The notes under the pieces were generated by a model. The model did no database searches and was not told the DNA's origin. It saw only the letters and a program-made list of their open reading frames with translations. The translations under genes and the position numbers were made by a program. A stretch of 64,000 nucleotides of DNA from Thalassobacillus sp. CUG 92003 (GTDB lineage Bacteria > Bacillota > Bacilli > Bacillales > Halobacillaceae), in assembly GCF_013618635.1 (NCBI RefSeq), contig NZ_JABLSJ010000012.1, positions 40,664-104,663 on the forward strand. The letters are read 5' to 3'. Of the stretch, positions 8,542 to 16,912 are shown piece after piece (within the stretch, counting starts at the first letter, position 1; each line of letters starts with the position of its first letter).

Positions 8542-9036
8542 CTATTTAGCAACTTTCTGTAATAATTTCCTGTAGTATTCTCTCATGGTATCATTACTAA
8601 TATTATTACTGGCACGTTCATGTGGTTCTTTTCCTTTTCTGGCTTCTTTCCAAGGTTTTTCTCTATGGGTTAATTGCTCTAAATGTTTGGGTGATTTGTC
8701 TCCATAAAGGTTCCAAACTTTATCTAATAATTGCTTTGATTTCCCATTAACTCTTGTATTGTCTGAAAATAAAGGTTTAGGAATTACATCAAAACCATGA
8801 TGTCTATACTCACTGTATAATTCGCGACATACCGGACCATGAATCCAAGCTTCAAAATCGCAATCTACAATTTCCCCATCTGTAAGGGCTAAATGCCAAG
8901 CTTGAGCATAATATACTAATTTTTGTAATTTTAAAGGAGTGATTTCAGTTGGGGAACCAGGTTCGCTTTTTGACAAAAAGTAACTAGCCACCTCACTAGG
9001 GTTTAACAAATTTTGACCAGCTAATTGTTGTTCCAT
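8542..9036 (-). CDS. Panacea-domain (DUF4065, PanA/SocA-like) protein, probable antitoxin
   Basis: The 164 aa carry the DUF4065/Panacea signature: TPLKLQKLVYYAQAWHLAL early on, then DFEAWIHGPVCRELYSEYR and a C-terminal LTHREKPWKEAR segment. Panacea proteins are known as promiscuous antitoxins in many prophage-borne toxin-antitoxin pairs, some with membrane toxins; the SocA relative is a proteolytic adaptor-type antitoxin. AGGGAGGGG precedes the ATG. It lies first in a two-gene unit with the 697-aa membrane protein, at the end of the prophage where morons usually sit. That the two form a toxin-antitoxin or defence pair is inference. Confidence 0.85.
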   Translation of the reverse strand: MEQQLAGQNLLNPSEVASYFLSKSEPGSPTEITPLKLQKLVYYAQAWHLALTDGEIVDCDFEAWIHGPVCRELYSEYRHHGFDVIPKPLFSDNTRVNGKSKQLLDKVWNLYGDKSPKHLEQLTHREKPWKEARKGKEPHERASNNISNDTMREYYRKLLQKVAK

Positions 9037-9469
9037 AAAATCCCCTCCCTATAATTTCCTTCTAAGATAATTCTACAACATAACATAAAGATTGTCATTA
9101 GGCAATAGTCTGTTATTATTGACTCTTTAGCATATGTGGAGTGCTATAAACTTTTTGATACTACATATTGTACAATTTCAGTCCAAATTTTCTTCAATTT
9201 TTTTACCCTAGATATTTTAAATGAAATTATATTCCCTGTTTCATTTTTAAAATTATCTGCAAAATATACAAAAATATGTAAATTCATTGCTGTTTTGCTT
9301 CATAAAAAGCACTTACAATCAGGGCATGAAATCTTCTTAATTCGTGTTTCTCGTTGCAGGAAATTCTTAGTAGGCATTTAGAAGTTATTTCAGATTAACG
9401 CGATTCTTTAACAAATACGAGTGATCACCCTCCGATATTGTAGCCCCCCGATTATGAGGGGCGCTTTTT
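9037..9469. other. intergenic region between the cargo and lysis modules
   Basis: No convincing gene in about 430 bp. It should hold the promoter of the DUF4065 gene. At 9442-9468 is a hairpin (AGCCCCCC with GGGGCGCT, one mismatch) followed by T7 on the plus strand; on the minus strand the A-run precedes the hairpin, so it would stop plus-strand transcripts rather than those of the lysis operon. Confidence 0.5.
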
Positions 9470-10576
9470 TTATTTGTTTACAGCTTCATAAGCTCTCACT
9501 GCAAAGGCAGCAGCTTCCGCTCTTGTGATAGGCTCTTCAGGTTTGAATCGATTGTTACCTACTCCCCGTGTAATACCCAATTCTTTCGCCTTAGTAATCT
9601 CCTTCTGAAGATCGTCACCCAGCTGAACATCTTTAAATCCTGTTTTACTCATATTGTACTCCTCCTTAGATTGAAAGTAAGTGTACTCATCATGGCCGGT
9701 TACAAACCGGGTCGTGCCATGACTATTCTCGACTTCATAAAGTTTATAGTCACCAACACGCCACAACCCTTTAACCGTTGTAAATCCTGAATGCTCATTG
9801 CGAACATATAGCTTGTCCTTTTGTTCATCGTTATCCAGATCTACTTTTCCTTTATAGACAGATAAACCTTTATCTTCATCGGCGTATTCACCGCGCACCA
9901 ACAGCACCTTGTCTTTATAATGAGTTGCGCCTTTAAGCTTCTTCGAGCTAGAGGCTTGCTCATATTTCATGCCAAAGTACTTACAAATACCAGCATACGT
10001 TTCGGTCGCAACCTCTTTTTGGTACGACTCTTTAAGCATTAACAAAGCTTCTTCCCTATCATCCATAAACCCATTCTCGGTTAAGATAGCAGGCATTCCG
10101 GATTCGCGTAGCACGTGGAAATTATCTTCTTTGATACCGCGCCATACCTGATCAGTCCCTTTTCGTAACTCTTCACCGACAAGCTCAGCCAGTTTCCCAG
10201 CTGCTTTATTACGATGACCAGGGTAGATGTGAACCGATATACCACTGGCACTTGAGTAATCAAAGTCATAACTCATGGCATTAAAATGGACTGATACAAA
10301 GATATCGGCCCCATGCTCATTTGCAGCATCAGTACGTGCATTAAGTGACGTGTCATAATCGGTTGGAGCTGTGAACAATACCCTGAATCCTCGTTCAAGC
10401 AGCATGTCTGCCAAGAAACTAACTACAGCTCGATTAAATTCATTCTCCTTGATTTGCCTTTCGAGCCCTGGAACATAAGGCGTGCGCTTTCCTGACGTCT
10501 TCATACCATGGCCATCATCCAGGGCAACAAGCTTTCCGTTCCATTCACCTGCTGGCTTTAATAACTTTGCCATCAT
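9470..10576 (-). CDS. phage endolysin: N-acetylmuramoyl-L-alanine amidase with SLH domain
   Basis: This 368-aa lysin starts with an Amidase_3 (zinc amidase) domain, about residues 14-195. The metal and catalytic residues are in DDGHG (His23), ENEFN (Glu46), SVHFNA (His) and LTENGFMDD (Glu). A linker or SH3-like region (about 215-310) follows, and a single S-layer homology repeat (about 312-366, GFKDVQ...LGITRGVGNNRFKPEEPITRAEAAAF) should tether it to the cell wall. It cleaves the amide bond between muramic acid and the stem peptide. It overlaps the holin stop by one base, forming a holin-endolysin pair. Confidence 0.92.
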   Translation of the reverse strand: MMAKLLKPAGEWNGKLVALDDGHGMKTSGKRTPYVPGLERQIKENEFNRAVVSFLADMLLERGFRVLFTAPTDYDTSLNARTDAANEHGADIFVSVHFNAMSYDFDYSSASGISVHIYPGHRNKAAGKLAELVGEELRKGTDQVWRGIKEDNFHVLRESGMPAILTENGFMDDREEALLMLKESYQKEVATETYAGICKYFGMKYEQASSSKKLKGATHYKDKVLLVRGEYADEDKGLSVYKGKVDLDNDEQKDKLYVRNEHSGFTTVKGLWRVGDYKLYEVENSHGTTRFVTGHDEYTYFQSKEEYNMSKTGFKDVQLGDDLQKEITKAKELGITRGVGNNRFKPEEPITRAEAAAFAVRAYEAVNK

Positions 10577-11031
10577 TACGCCCCCTTGTTTTTATTGGAA
10601 TCATAGTCTTCGTCAAATATAGCAATAGCCTTTTTCAATGACTTAGGGATAGGTACACCTAACTTCCCTAAATTTTCAAAGATGCTAATCGATTCGTTTA
10701 CAATGTAGTATAGAATCGTTGCTGCCATAATCGATAATTGAAATTCACCAATCGCCATTGGCTCCCCTACTACATCCAAATAAACCATATCAATGATATG
10801 CGCTATTGCCACAAGACCAAAGATCATTACCTTTTTGGGGATGCCCCAGAACCCAACGCGAGCATTTAATTTATCCTGGTAAGCAGCTGCAGCTACACCA
10901 GATACATAATCAAAGGTTACAAACGCTATAAGCGCTACCAGCATTGCTGTCCATCCTCCAAACAAATACGAGAATATAAACGATCCTCCAGCTGTCGTTA
11001 CTTTTCCATAGTTAAAAATCATTTCCATCAT
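10576..11031 (-). CDS. phage holin (holin 4 / TcdE-like family)
   Basis: A 151-aa membrane protein with transmembrane stretches FIFSYLFGGWTAMLVALIAFVTF, a conserved FDYVSGVAAA segment, VMIFGLVAIAHIIDMVYL and SIMAATILYYIVNESISI, then a polar tail. The pattern DYxSGxxxA...GxxKKxxxxxL...ESISIxENLGxLGVPIP is typical of the Cp-1/TcdE holin family. It forms membrane holes that release the endolysin encoded just downstream. Confidence 0.9.
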   Translation of the reverse strand: MMEMIFNYGKVTTAGGSFIFSYLFGGWTAMLVALIAFVTFDYVSGVAAAAYQDKLNARVGFWGIPKKVMIFGLVAIAHIIDMVYLDVVGEPMAIGEFQLSIMAATILYYIVNESISIFENLGKLGVPIPKSLKKAIAIFDEDYDSNKNKGA

Positions 11032-11051
11032 TAGCCTCCCTAAAATTGATC

Positions 11052-11090
11052 ATAAAAAAAAGAACCTACTTTGAAGGCAGATTCTTCTCT
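11052..11090 (-). terminator. probable terminator before the holin gene
   Basis: An imperfect hairpin overlaps the 3' end of the small coiled-coil gene and is followed by T8 on the minus strand, so it could separate tail-operon transcription from the lysis genes. Confidence 0.55.
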
Positions 11091-11275
11091 TCCTTGGTGA
11101 CTTCTTTTCGCGGTTTGTTTTTTTCCATCTTCATAAGCTTACCTTCTAATTCTTCAACAGTTTTTTGCAATTCATTATTTTGCGCTTGAAGCACGATGTT
11201 TTCATCTTGAAGTCTATATGCTTCCTGCTTATAAACATCAATTACACTTTGCGCTTTAACACTTCCGTTGCTCAT
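11066..11275 (-). CDS. small coiled-coil phage protein
   Basis: A 69-aa protein, mainly a predicted coiled coil (AYRLQDENIVLQAQNNELQKTVEELEGKLMKME) with a lysine-rich tail. It lies between the tail fibre and holin genes. Proteins of this size and place are common in Firmicutes siphoviruses but no function is recognised. Confidence 0.65.
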   Translation of the reverse strand: MSNGSVKAQSVIDVYKQEAYRLQDENIVLQAQNNELQKTVEELEGKLMKMEKNKPRKEVTKEEKNLPSK

Positions 11276-11308
11276 AATGTAACACCTCCCTTCTTTTGTT
11301 CGGTTATC

Positions 11309-11587
11309 CTACTTATAGTCAGCACGAATTTTCTTAATCAAGGCACGAATATTTTTTCGTTGCGTTCTCTCTCGTTCCGTTATATCGGGCTTATCTTTAA
11401 AAGCATCCATAGGAAAATTCATGTTGAACGCTTCTCTTTCTCCACATTCACATTTTGTTATCAGGTTTTCGTATTCCTTAAATTCATCCAAAAATTCAAG
11501 CGTTCTACCTGATAAATCACTTGTATAATCATTTCCACATTCTTGACACTCAACCGTGATTACATATCCATCTAACGATTTCAGCAT
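11309..11587 (-). CDS. small phage protein with zinc-ribbon-like cysteines
   Basis: The 92 aa contain CQECGNDY and later KCECGERE, i.e. two Cys pairs compatible with a zinc ribbon (seen). The C-terminus is basic (RKNIRALIKKIRADYK). It lies directly downstream of the tail fibre gene in the same direction. Function unknown. Confidence 0.6.
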   Translation of the reverse strand: MLKSLDGYVITVECQECGNDYTSDLSGRTLEFLDEFKEYENLITKCECGEREAFNMNFPMDAFKDKPDITERERTQRKNIRALIKKIRADYK

Positions 11588-11604
11588 AGAATATCACCTC
11601 ATTT

Positions 11605-14600
11605 TCAGGCGGTATAATTACCACGCCAATACTTATAATTTTTACTGGTAAGGCTATTTTTGATATAAAACCAAAAACCAGCTTTTGTAATATCCGCGAC
11701 ATAAGGGTCTGCCGCATAAGCACTTCTCTCGCTTAATGATATTGATGAAGGTGTATAGTCCTTTTTGTTCTGAAACTGGACTGAATACCCTCCGATATTA
11801 TTGTCTCTGCTATCGAACGGATTGGTTGCGCCCAAGCCACACAGACCTGTTTCATCTTGTGTAACCCTAACAAATTGAGCATAAAAAGTATCAGTAGTTA
11901 CCTTATTAAAGATTGCATCTTCTGCGGTGATATCATTTGCAAATGTATGGCCATCCTCGAATTGTATTTCGCCACTCCTACCGAAGAAAATAACATCAGC
12001 ATCCAAAGTTAGTCCTGACGTGGAAGCCTGTAATGTTAATCCATACTTATTTTGAGACTTCATCACTCTACCTGCGAATGAACCTTGTCCATCTTCAAAC
12101 TCGATACCTGTAACGTCATCGGATTTTTCCATATAAATGTTTCTACCTACATAAACATCGGTGTTCACATCAATTGACGTATTGGAGGTGATGCTTCCTG
12201 CGGTTACTGTACCGAGTGAAGATGAAATAGCCGATAAATTTGATACACTAAGGTGATTTGACGTAATGACGTTAGCTTCGATTTCCGTTGTACTATCTAC
12301 GATGTTTGGCCCCTGTGGTCCTTGTTCCCCTTGAGGTCCTCTGTCGCCTTCTGGCCCCTGTGGTCCAGTTGGCCCTTCATATTTGGACCACTCATAATCA
12401 TTAGGATCACTTGATTCTGAAGATGACGTTCGATTGTGTGCGATACCGATATAATTCTTGCCTGTCGGTGTATCAGACATACCGTTACCGCTTGAATCGT
12501 CAGCATATTTAATCCAAATATAACGTGGCTCTCCATCTTCACCAGATGGTCCACGAATACCTTGCGGACCTTCAGGACCCTCTGGACCTTGTGGACCTTC
12601 ATCACCTTTAGGTCCGACGATTTCTATTGAAATATTATCAACGAGGGTACTTCCGCCCCCGCCTGACGTGTCACCCCAAACAATTAGAAAGTCCGTTTCA
12701 CCATCATCAGGTGATGGAACGTCGTATTCGAAGGATACTTTTTCCCATGAAGCAGGCGGGGTGAATTTACTCCAACCGCTATTGCCTACGTCATACGTTG
12801 AATAAGCAAAGCCCACCTCGCCTGCCGCGTTAGACGAAGGTTGCTTGATATACGCGCTAATTTTTATTTTGTTCTCCGCAAAAAGTAACGCTAATTCTTC
12901 AGGAATTACACGGTGCACTGTGCTTCCATCCCCTGACGAAGCAGCAGTAGAACTGTTTGAGGTGATTAGAGCTGCCCGTCCGAATGAATAGGCATCACTT
13001 GAAGCCGAAATTGAATTACCTGAATCCGCATCCCAATTGTTAATTTCCGAAGAATCTTCAAACATGATAGCGAAACGAGCTGACTCACCTTTCGGACCCT
13101 GCGGCCCTTGGTCGCCTTCAGGACCAGTAGGACCTTCAGGGCCTTGGTCTCCTGTGTCGCCCTTCTCGCCTTTAATTTTAGACCATTTATAATCATCTGG
13201 ATTATTGGAATCTGACTGCGTAAAATCGGTGTACGTGCCAATGTAGTCACGATTTGCAGCAGTCGTTGTCGAGAAGTTTGTATATCCATCGGCACTATCA
13301 GCCCATGCAGTGTGAAAATACGGTGTTTGACCATCTTCACCCTCTGGCCCTTGAATGCCTTGGTCACCTTTTGCACCCTTGATTTTCGACCAAGCATAAT
13401 CGGCAGGGTCGGATGAATCCGTAGCATTAGAATCGACATACATACCGATGTGTGTTTTACCTGTCGAATCACTTACAGAAAACCCTTCGGAGCCATCAGA
13501 ACTATTGGCATAGGCAATGTGCGTGTAACTTGATACACCATCCTTACCCGGTTCCCCCTGAATACCTTGATTACCTTTCGGACCTTGTTCGCCTTGCAAC
13601 CCTTGCGGTCCTTGTGGTCCTTCTGGTCCTAAAATCTTGCTCCAAGTGTAATCGGCAGGGTCGCTCGATTCCGTTTGTGATAGGTTGTCATAAGAGACAC
13701 CAAGATAAGGCTTATTCGTGGGGTCGTCTGAAATACCTGTACCATCTTCAGCATCCGCATATTTAATCCACGTATAATGCGTTGTGCCATCCTCGCCCGG
13801 TGGTCCTTCAACGCCTTGATCACCTTTAATTTTGGACCATTCGTAATCGGCAGGGTCCGATGATTCAGTAGGTGACGTATTTTCATATGAGATACCTAAA
13901 TACGCTTTGCCAGTAGGGACATCTGACATGCCATTTCCATCTACATCATCTGCGTATTTAATCCATGTGTAATACGTTTCCCCATCTTCACCTGGTGGAC
14001 CTTGAACCCCCTGCGGTCCTTGTGGTCCGTTCGGTCCTTCAATCCAATCGAGTTGTTCGGGTGACCAAACTTTCCATTTCGGATTGTCGGGGTCGGATAT
14101 ATCTACCCAAACACGCGACTTGTCTAAGGGAGGCGTGTCGTCGATAAAGTAAGACGATTTTTGATTAATACGTTTACGTAACTCTTTTCGCAATTTAGCG
14201 ATACTTTCTTCAGAATACTCGATAAACTCGCCTAACGTATAAATCTTTTTACTTCTATCGGTAATTGGACTTTCGACTTTTATGACTCTCGCATCCAGGT
14301 AAAGAGCAGGGTTATATTCAGTCGCTTTAATCCAAAGCCTGTCCCCAATGCGAATTTTCTGATGAGATCGCCCTAATACATATTCAAGATCAGCGCCACT
14401 GATTCTATATTGTACTTTTGCAGCAATTCGTTTGTTTAGTTCCTGCTTGGTATAGAGCCTTACATCTTCTTCACTCATCTCTTGATCCTCTGTTTCAATG
14501 ACATGGATATCCCAGAGGTGCTCTCCATCCACGCCCCATACTTGTCGAGCTGCTTCATCTACGACCTCAACAATGATGCGCGTACCATCTTCTTTCTCAG

Positions 14601-15294
14601 GACCTACACCATACAAAGCAGTAGCGACATCAACCGTAGTTTCTTCCCACTCTGCATTAATAAGGTCTTTGCAGGATGATATTTCGCGGCCTCTCCATTC
14701 CTCCATTTTCTCGATGGCATCTACTTTGCGGGCCGTGATGTTATTTGCTTCATCCACTTCAATATAGAATTTGAGTTCACGATCAAACTCCGATGCGATT
14801 TTCCTTAACAAGTCATAGGGAGTGATAACTTCATCTATTACAAACGCTTGAGTTCCCGCAAATTCCGTATAGCCTCTTTCCCATCTTGAGCCGTGCAAGG
14901 CTTCATCCATCATTGAGTTTAATGTTGCACCAGAATAAGTACCACGCATGATAGGCTTGCCCCGTTTCAATTCAGTGAAAGAAGCTACAGAGTACACCTG
15001 TCTTTCCTTACGATTTTGTTTAACGTTGCGAATAATAAACTCCCTCAGTCGATTGTCCTCATCTGGAATCAAAAGACGGTTTCGCTTATGAAGGTGTGCT
15101 GTTGCTCTCGCATTTGGCAGCGTATTGAAACGAAAGATTTCTGAGTTGTTTTTAAGAGCTCTCTCATGACTATCTCCCCAAAATGAATTTTCTTTTTTAT
15201 TGGAGAGGACATCCAAAACCTCTCCTGACTTCATTTCTAATATGTGAATTTGAGCAGCATGGTCTATTCTCTTTTCTTGGTTCTTCTTTGCCAC
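11605..15294 (-). CDS. tail endopeptidase/tail fibre with collagen-like repeats
   Basis: A 1229-aa protein. The N-terminal 400 residues look like the phage tail-associated (Tal/prophage endopeptidase) domain found after Dit in siphoviruses. From about residue 418 come blocks of Gly-X-Y repeats (e.g. GPNGPQGPQGVQGPPGEDGE) alternating with about 45-aa modules that run TWIKYAD...SDPADYEWSKIKG. At least six modules are present, with one beta-sandwich-like insert near residue 770. The C-terminal 200 residues (LDADVIFFGRSGEIQFEDG...) resemble receptor-binding or fibre-tip domains. It probably forms the trimeric host-contacting fibre. In-frame repeats at DNA level make it prone to length variation. 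Confidence 0.88.
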   Translation of the reverse strand: MAKKNQEKRIDHAAQIHILEMKSGEVLDVLSNKKENSFWGDSHERALKNNSEIFRFNTLPNARATAHLHKRNRLLIPDEDNRLREFIIRNVKQNRKERQVYSVASFTELKRGKPIMRGTYSGATLNSMMDEALHGSRWERGYTEFAGTQAFVIDEVITPYDLLRKIASEFDRELKFYIEVDEANNITARKVDAIEKMEEWRGREISSCKDLINAEWEETTVDVATALYGVGPEKEDGTRIIVEVVDEAARQVWGVDGEHLWDIHVIETEDQEMSEEDVRLYTKQELNKRIAAKVQYRISGADLEYVLGRSHQKIRIGDRLWIKATEYNPALYLDARVIKVESPITDRSKKIYTLGEFIEYSEESIAKLRKELRKRINQKSSYFIDDTPPLDKSRVWVDISDPDNPKWKVWSPEQLDWIEGPNGPQGPQGVQGPPGEDGETYYTWIKYADDVDGNGMSDVPTGKAYLGISYENTSPTESSDPADYEWSKIKGDQGVEGPPGEDGTTHYTWIKYADAEDGTGISDDPTNKPYLGVSYDNLSQTESSDPADYTWSKILGPEGPQGPQGLQGEQGPKGNQGIQGEPGKDGVSSYTHIAYANSSDGSEGFSVSDSTGKTHIGMYVDSNATDSSDPADYAWSKIKGAKGDQGIQGPEGEDGQTPYFHTAWADSADGYTNFSTTTAANRDYIGTYTDFTQSDSNNPDDYKWSKIKGEKGDTGDQGPEGPTGPEGDQGPQGPKGESARFAIMFEDSSEINNWDADSGNSISASSDAYSFGRAALITSNSSTAASSGDGSTVHRVIPEELALLFAENKIKISAYIKQPSSNAAGEVGFAYSTYDVGNSGWSKFTPPASWEKVSFEYDVPSPDDGETDFLIVWGDTSGGGGSTLVDNISIEIVGPKGDEGPQGPEGPEGPQGIRGPSGEDGEPRYIWIKYADDSSGNGMSDTPTGKNYIGIAHNRTSSSESSDPNDYEWSKYEGPTGPQGPEGDRGPQGEQGPQGPNIVDSTTEIEANVITSNHLSVSNLSAISSSLGTVTAGSITSNTSIDVNTDVYVGRNIYMEKSDDVTGIEFEDGQGSFAGRVMKSQNKYGLTLQASTSGLTLDADVIFFGRSGEIQFEDGHTFANDITAEDAIFNKVTTDTFYAQFVRVTQDETGLCGLGATNPFDSRDNNIGGYSVQFQNKKDYTPSSISLSERSAYAADPYVADITKAGFWFYIKNSLTSKNYKYWRGNYTA
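12300..14060 (-). repeat. collagen-like and WSKI-module repeat array within the fibre gene
   Basis: GC-richer proline/glycine stretches (CCTTGxGGxCCT patterns on the plus strand) recur near 12300, 12550, 13100, 13350, 13560, 13800 and 14000, separated by related segments of roughly 130-140 bp that encode the ADYxWSKI module. The copies differ, so this is an old, diverged array. Confidence 0.75.
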
Positions 15295-15309
15295 AATGTC
15301 ACCTCAAAT

Positions 15310-15333
15310 AAAAAGAGCCCCTTAATGGACTCT
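15310..15333 (-). terminator. hairpin between the Dit and fibre genes
   Basis: AGAGCCCC pairs imperfectly with GGACTCT, and a T-run follows on the minus strand. It probably gives partial termination inside the tail operon. Confidence 0.5.
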
Positions 15334-15364
15334 GAATATTTCCTTATCAAATTAGATTTGCACG

Positions 15365-16900
15365 TTACTTGTATGACGGTGAATAAATAACCTTTGTTTC
15401 CAAAGCATTTTGAGGGTACTGGTATAGTTCATTAAGACCTGGATCCAATTCAAAGTACTCAGACCAGAACGATCTTTCTTTTCGGATTGATTCGCCGTTT
15501 AATAATATGTCTTCCCTAGCCGTATCGATTAATATTTTATCTCCAGCGTGCGCGATATACTCAATGCCTTCATTTGGAGGAGGGTTTATTTCATAAACTT
15601 TAATATCATCAATAAACATGTCTGCCTTCTGATTTGTGGGAGCCCACACACGAAAAGCAATCTGCACTTGAGTAATTGGGTTGTCATGTAGCCCTTGAGG
15701 CCCGATATAAATAAATTCAGATGAAACCCAATTGTGAGTCCCGTCTGGTTCGATAAGCGCAAAGTAAGGTCTGATTCGTCGTTTACCACTTTCATAGTGA
15801 TCATGGCTCCAAATTCGTAATAACCCTTTAAAATTATTCCAACCCCACGGATGCTCAGCTTCGACATAATGCTGAAACCGGTCTTCTCCAACATTGCCTA
15901 GTTGAAATTTTGCTTGGTTCTTATTCACTGTTCGCCAGATATCTTCAATTCCTACTTTAGCAACCGTATTGTTATCTGCATCTAACAAGTATGCTTCAAT
16001 CATGCCGGTTCCTTTGTCTACATTTTGTATTTCGACCTCAAAATCAGCCTTGTAGCTGTCTAATGGTTTCCCAATTGACCGTTTAATTGAAGGACCCTGC
16101 CATTCATACGGTTGAATCGCTTCTCCAACTGTTTCAGGTTGAAATCGTCCACCTTCTGAAATGATCTCCCCCTCGACATAGCCATTATCAACTTCGCCAG
16201 CCTCTGTCCAACCATTGGTCGTAGAACAGTTATCATGCATAATAAGCGTTTCTCGTTCGTACTCAGTTTCTGATTCTAAGGGTGGACGTCCCACACGAAT
16301 AAATTGTAAATCCTGATCGAGTGATTTCACCAAATCAAAATGCGTGATGTCCTGCAGAACGTCTATTTCGAATCTTGGTTGGGAAGAAGAAGTCCCGGAG
16401 TTGTTCAAAATTAGGGCATCATGACTGAATGTAGCTTCTTTCTCTGGCCCATACTTCGTAGGGTCAGAGCACAAAAATGTTAATGACCCTATCAATATAT
16501 TGCTGCTTTCATCCGGAAGCTTATTGCTCGATAAAGTACCATAAAAATGGGCTTCTTCATCCAAAAATTCCAAACGTTTTCCTGACCCTTCAAGAAGGGC
16601 ATTCAAACGATTGCAACGGTCTCTAAATCCTTCATTCGTTTCGTCAGAGATCTGATATTTAACGGTAATCTCGCGCTCACTTAACGTATTATCTTCTACT
16701 TCTAATAAACCGTCTCGTCCTGGAATCTCAACGGTGTTGATACGATTGGTCATATTGCTTCGACCTTCGACCGTTAATGTAATAAAACGTCCAGATTGAT
16801 CCGTCAACAATTCGTCTAGATTCATAGTGTTGAAAATGGTTTGAATGGAAGAAGAGGTACGTCTAGTACCTACTTCCGAAAAGTCTACGAATTCGTACAC
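15365..16900 (-). CDS. distal tail protein (Dit) with internal carbohydrate-binding-like insertion
   Basis: The 511 aa begin with the siphovirus Dit N-terminal domain (residues 1-210, including the EIPGRDG motif) and end with the short Dit C-terminal region that starts near GIEYIAHAGDKILIDTAREDILLNGE. Between them, about 215-435, is a large beta-rich insert with many aromatic residues (PWGWNNFKGLLRIWSHDHY), the arrangement of so-called evolved Dit proteins, in which a carbohydrate-binding module helps host recognition. It forms the hub between tail tube and fibre. It is four times longer than minimal domains but shorter than some evolved Dits. Confidence 0.82.
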   Translation of the reverse strand: MYEFVDFSEVGTRRTSSSIQTIFNTMNLDELLTDQSGRFITLTVEGRSNMTNRINTVEIPGRDGLLEVEDNTLSEREITVKYQISDETNEGFRDRCNRLNALLEGSGKRLEFLDEEAHFYGTLSSNKLPDESSNILIGSLTFLCSDPTKYGPEKEATFSHDALILNNSGTSSSQPRFEIDVLQDITHFDLVKSLDQDLQFIRVGRPPLESETEYERETLIMHDNCSTTNGWTEAGEVDNGYVEGEIISEGGRFQPETVGEAIQPYEWQGPSIKRSIGKPLDSYKADFEVEIQNVDKGTGMIEAYLLDADNNTVAKVGIEDIWRTVNKNQAKFQLGNVGEDRFQHYVEAEHPWGWNNFKGLLRIWSHDHYESGKRRIRPYFALIEPDGTHNWVSSEFIYIGPQGLHDNPITQVQIAFRVWAPTNQKADMFIDDIKVYEINPPPNEGIEYIAHAGDKILIDTAREDILLNGESIRKERSFWSEYFELDPGLNELYQYPQNALETKVIYSPSYK

Positions 16901-16912
16901 TAGCGTACCTCC

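Noticed and set aside
9136..9381. An 81-codon plus-strand frame between the DUF4065 and amidase genes
   Set aside because: Low-complexity Phe/Ile-rich translation, no ribosome-binding site and no recognisable domain; chance frame in AT-rich DNA.
12300..14060. Regular repeats considered as a CRISPR array
   Set aside because: Repeats are in-frame protein modules of unequal length and identity; no conserved 25-40 bp repeat with unique spacers and no cas genes.
12297..14767. Several long frames on both strands inside the tail fibre gene
   Set aside because: Shadows created by the biased Gly-Pro codons of the collagen-like repeats.
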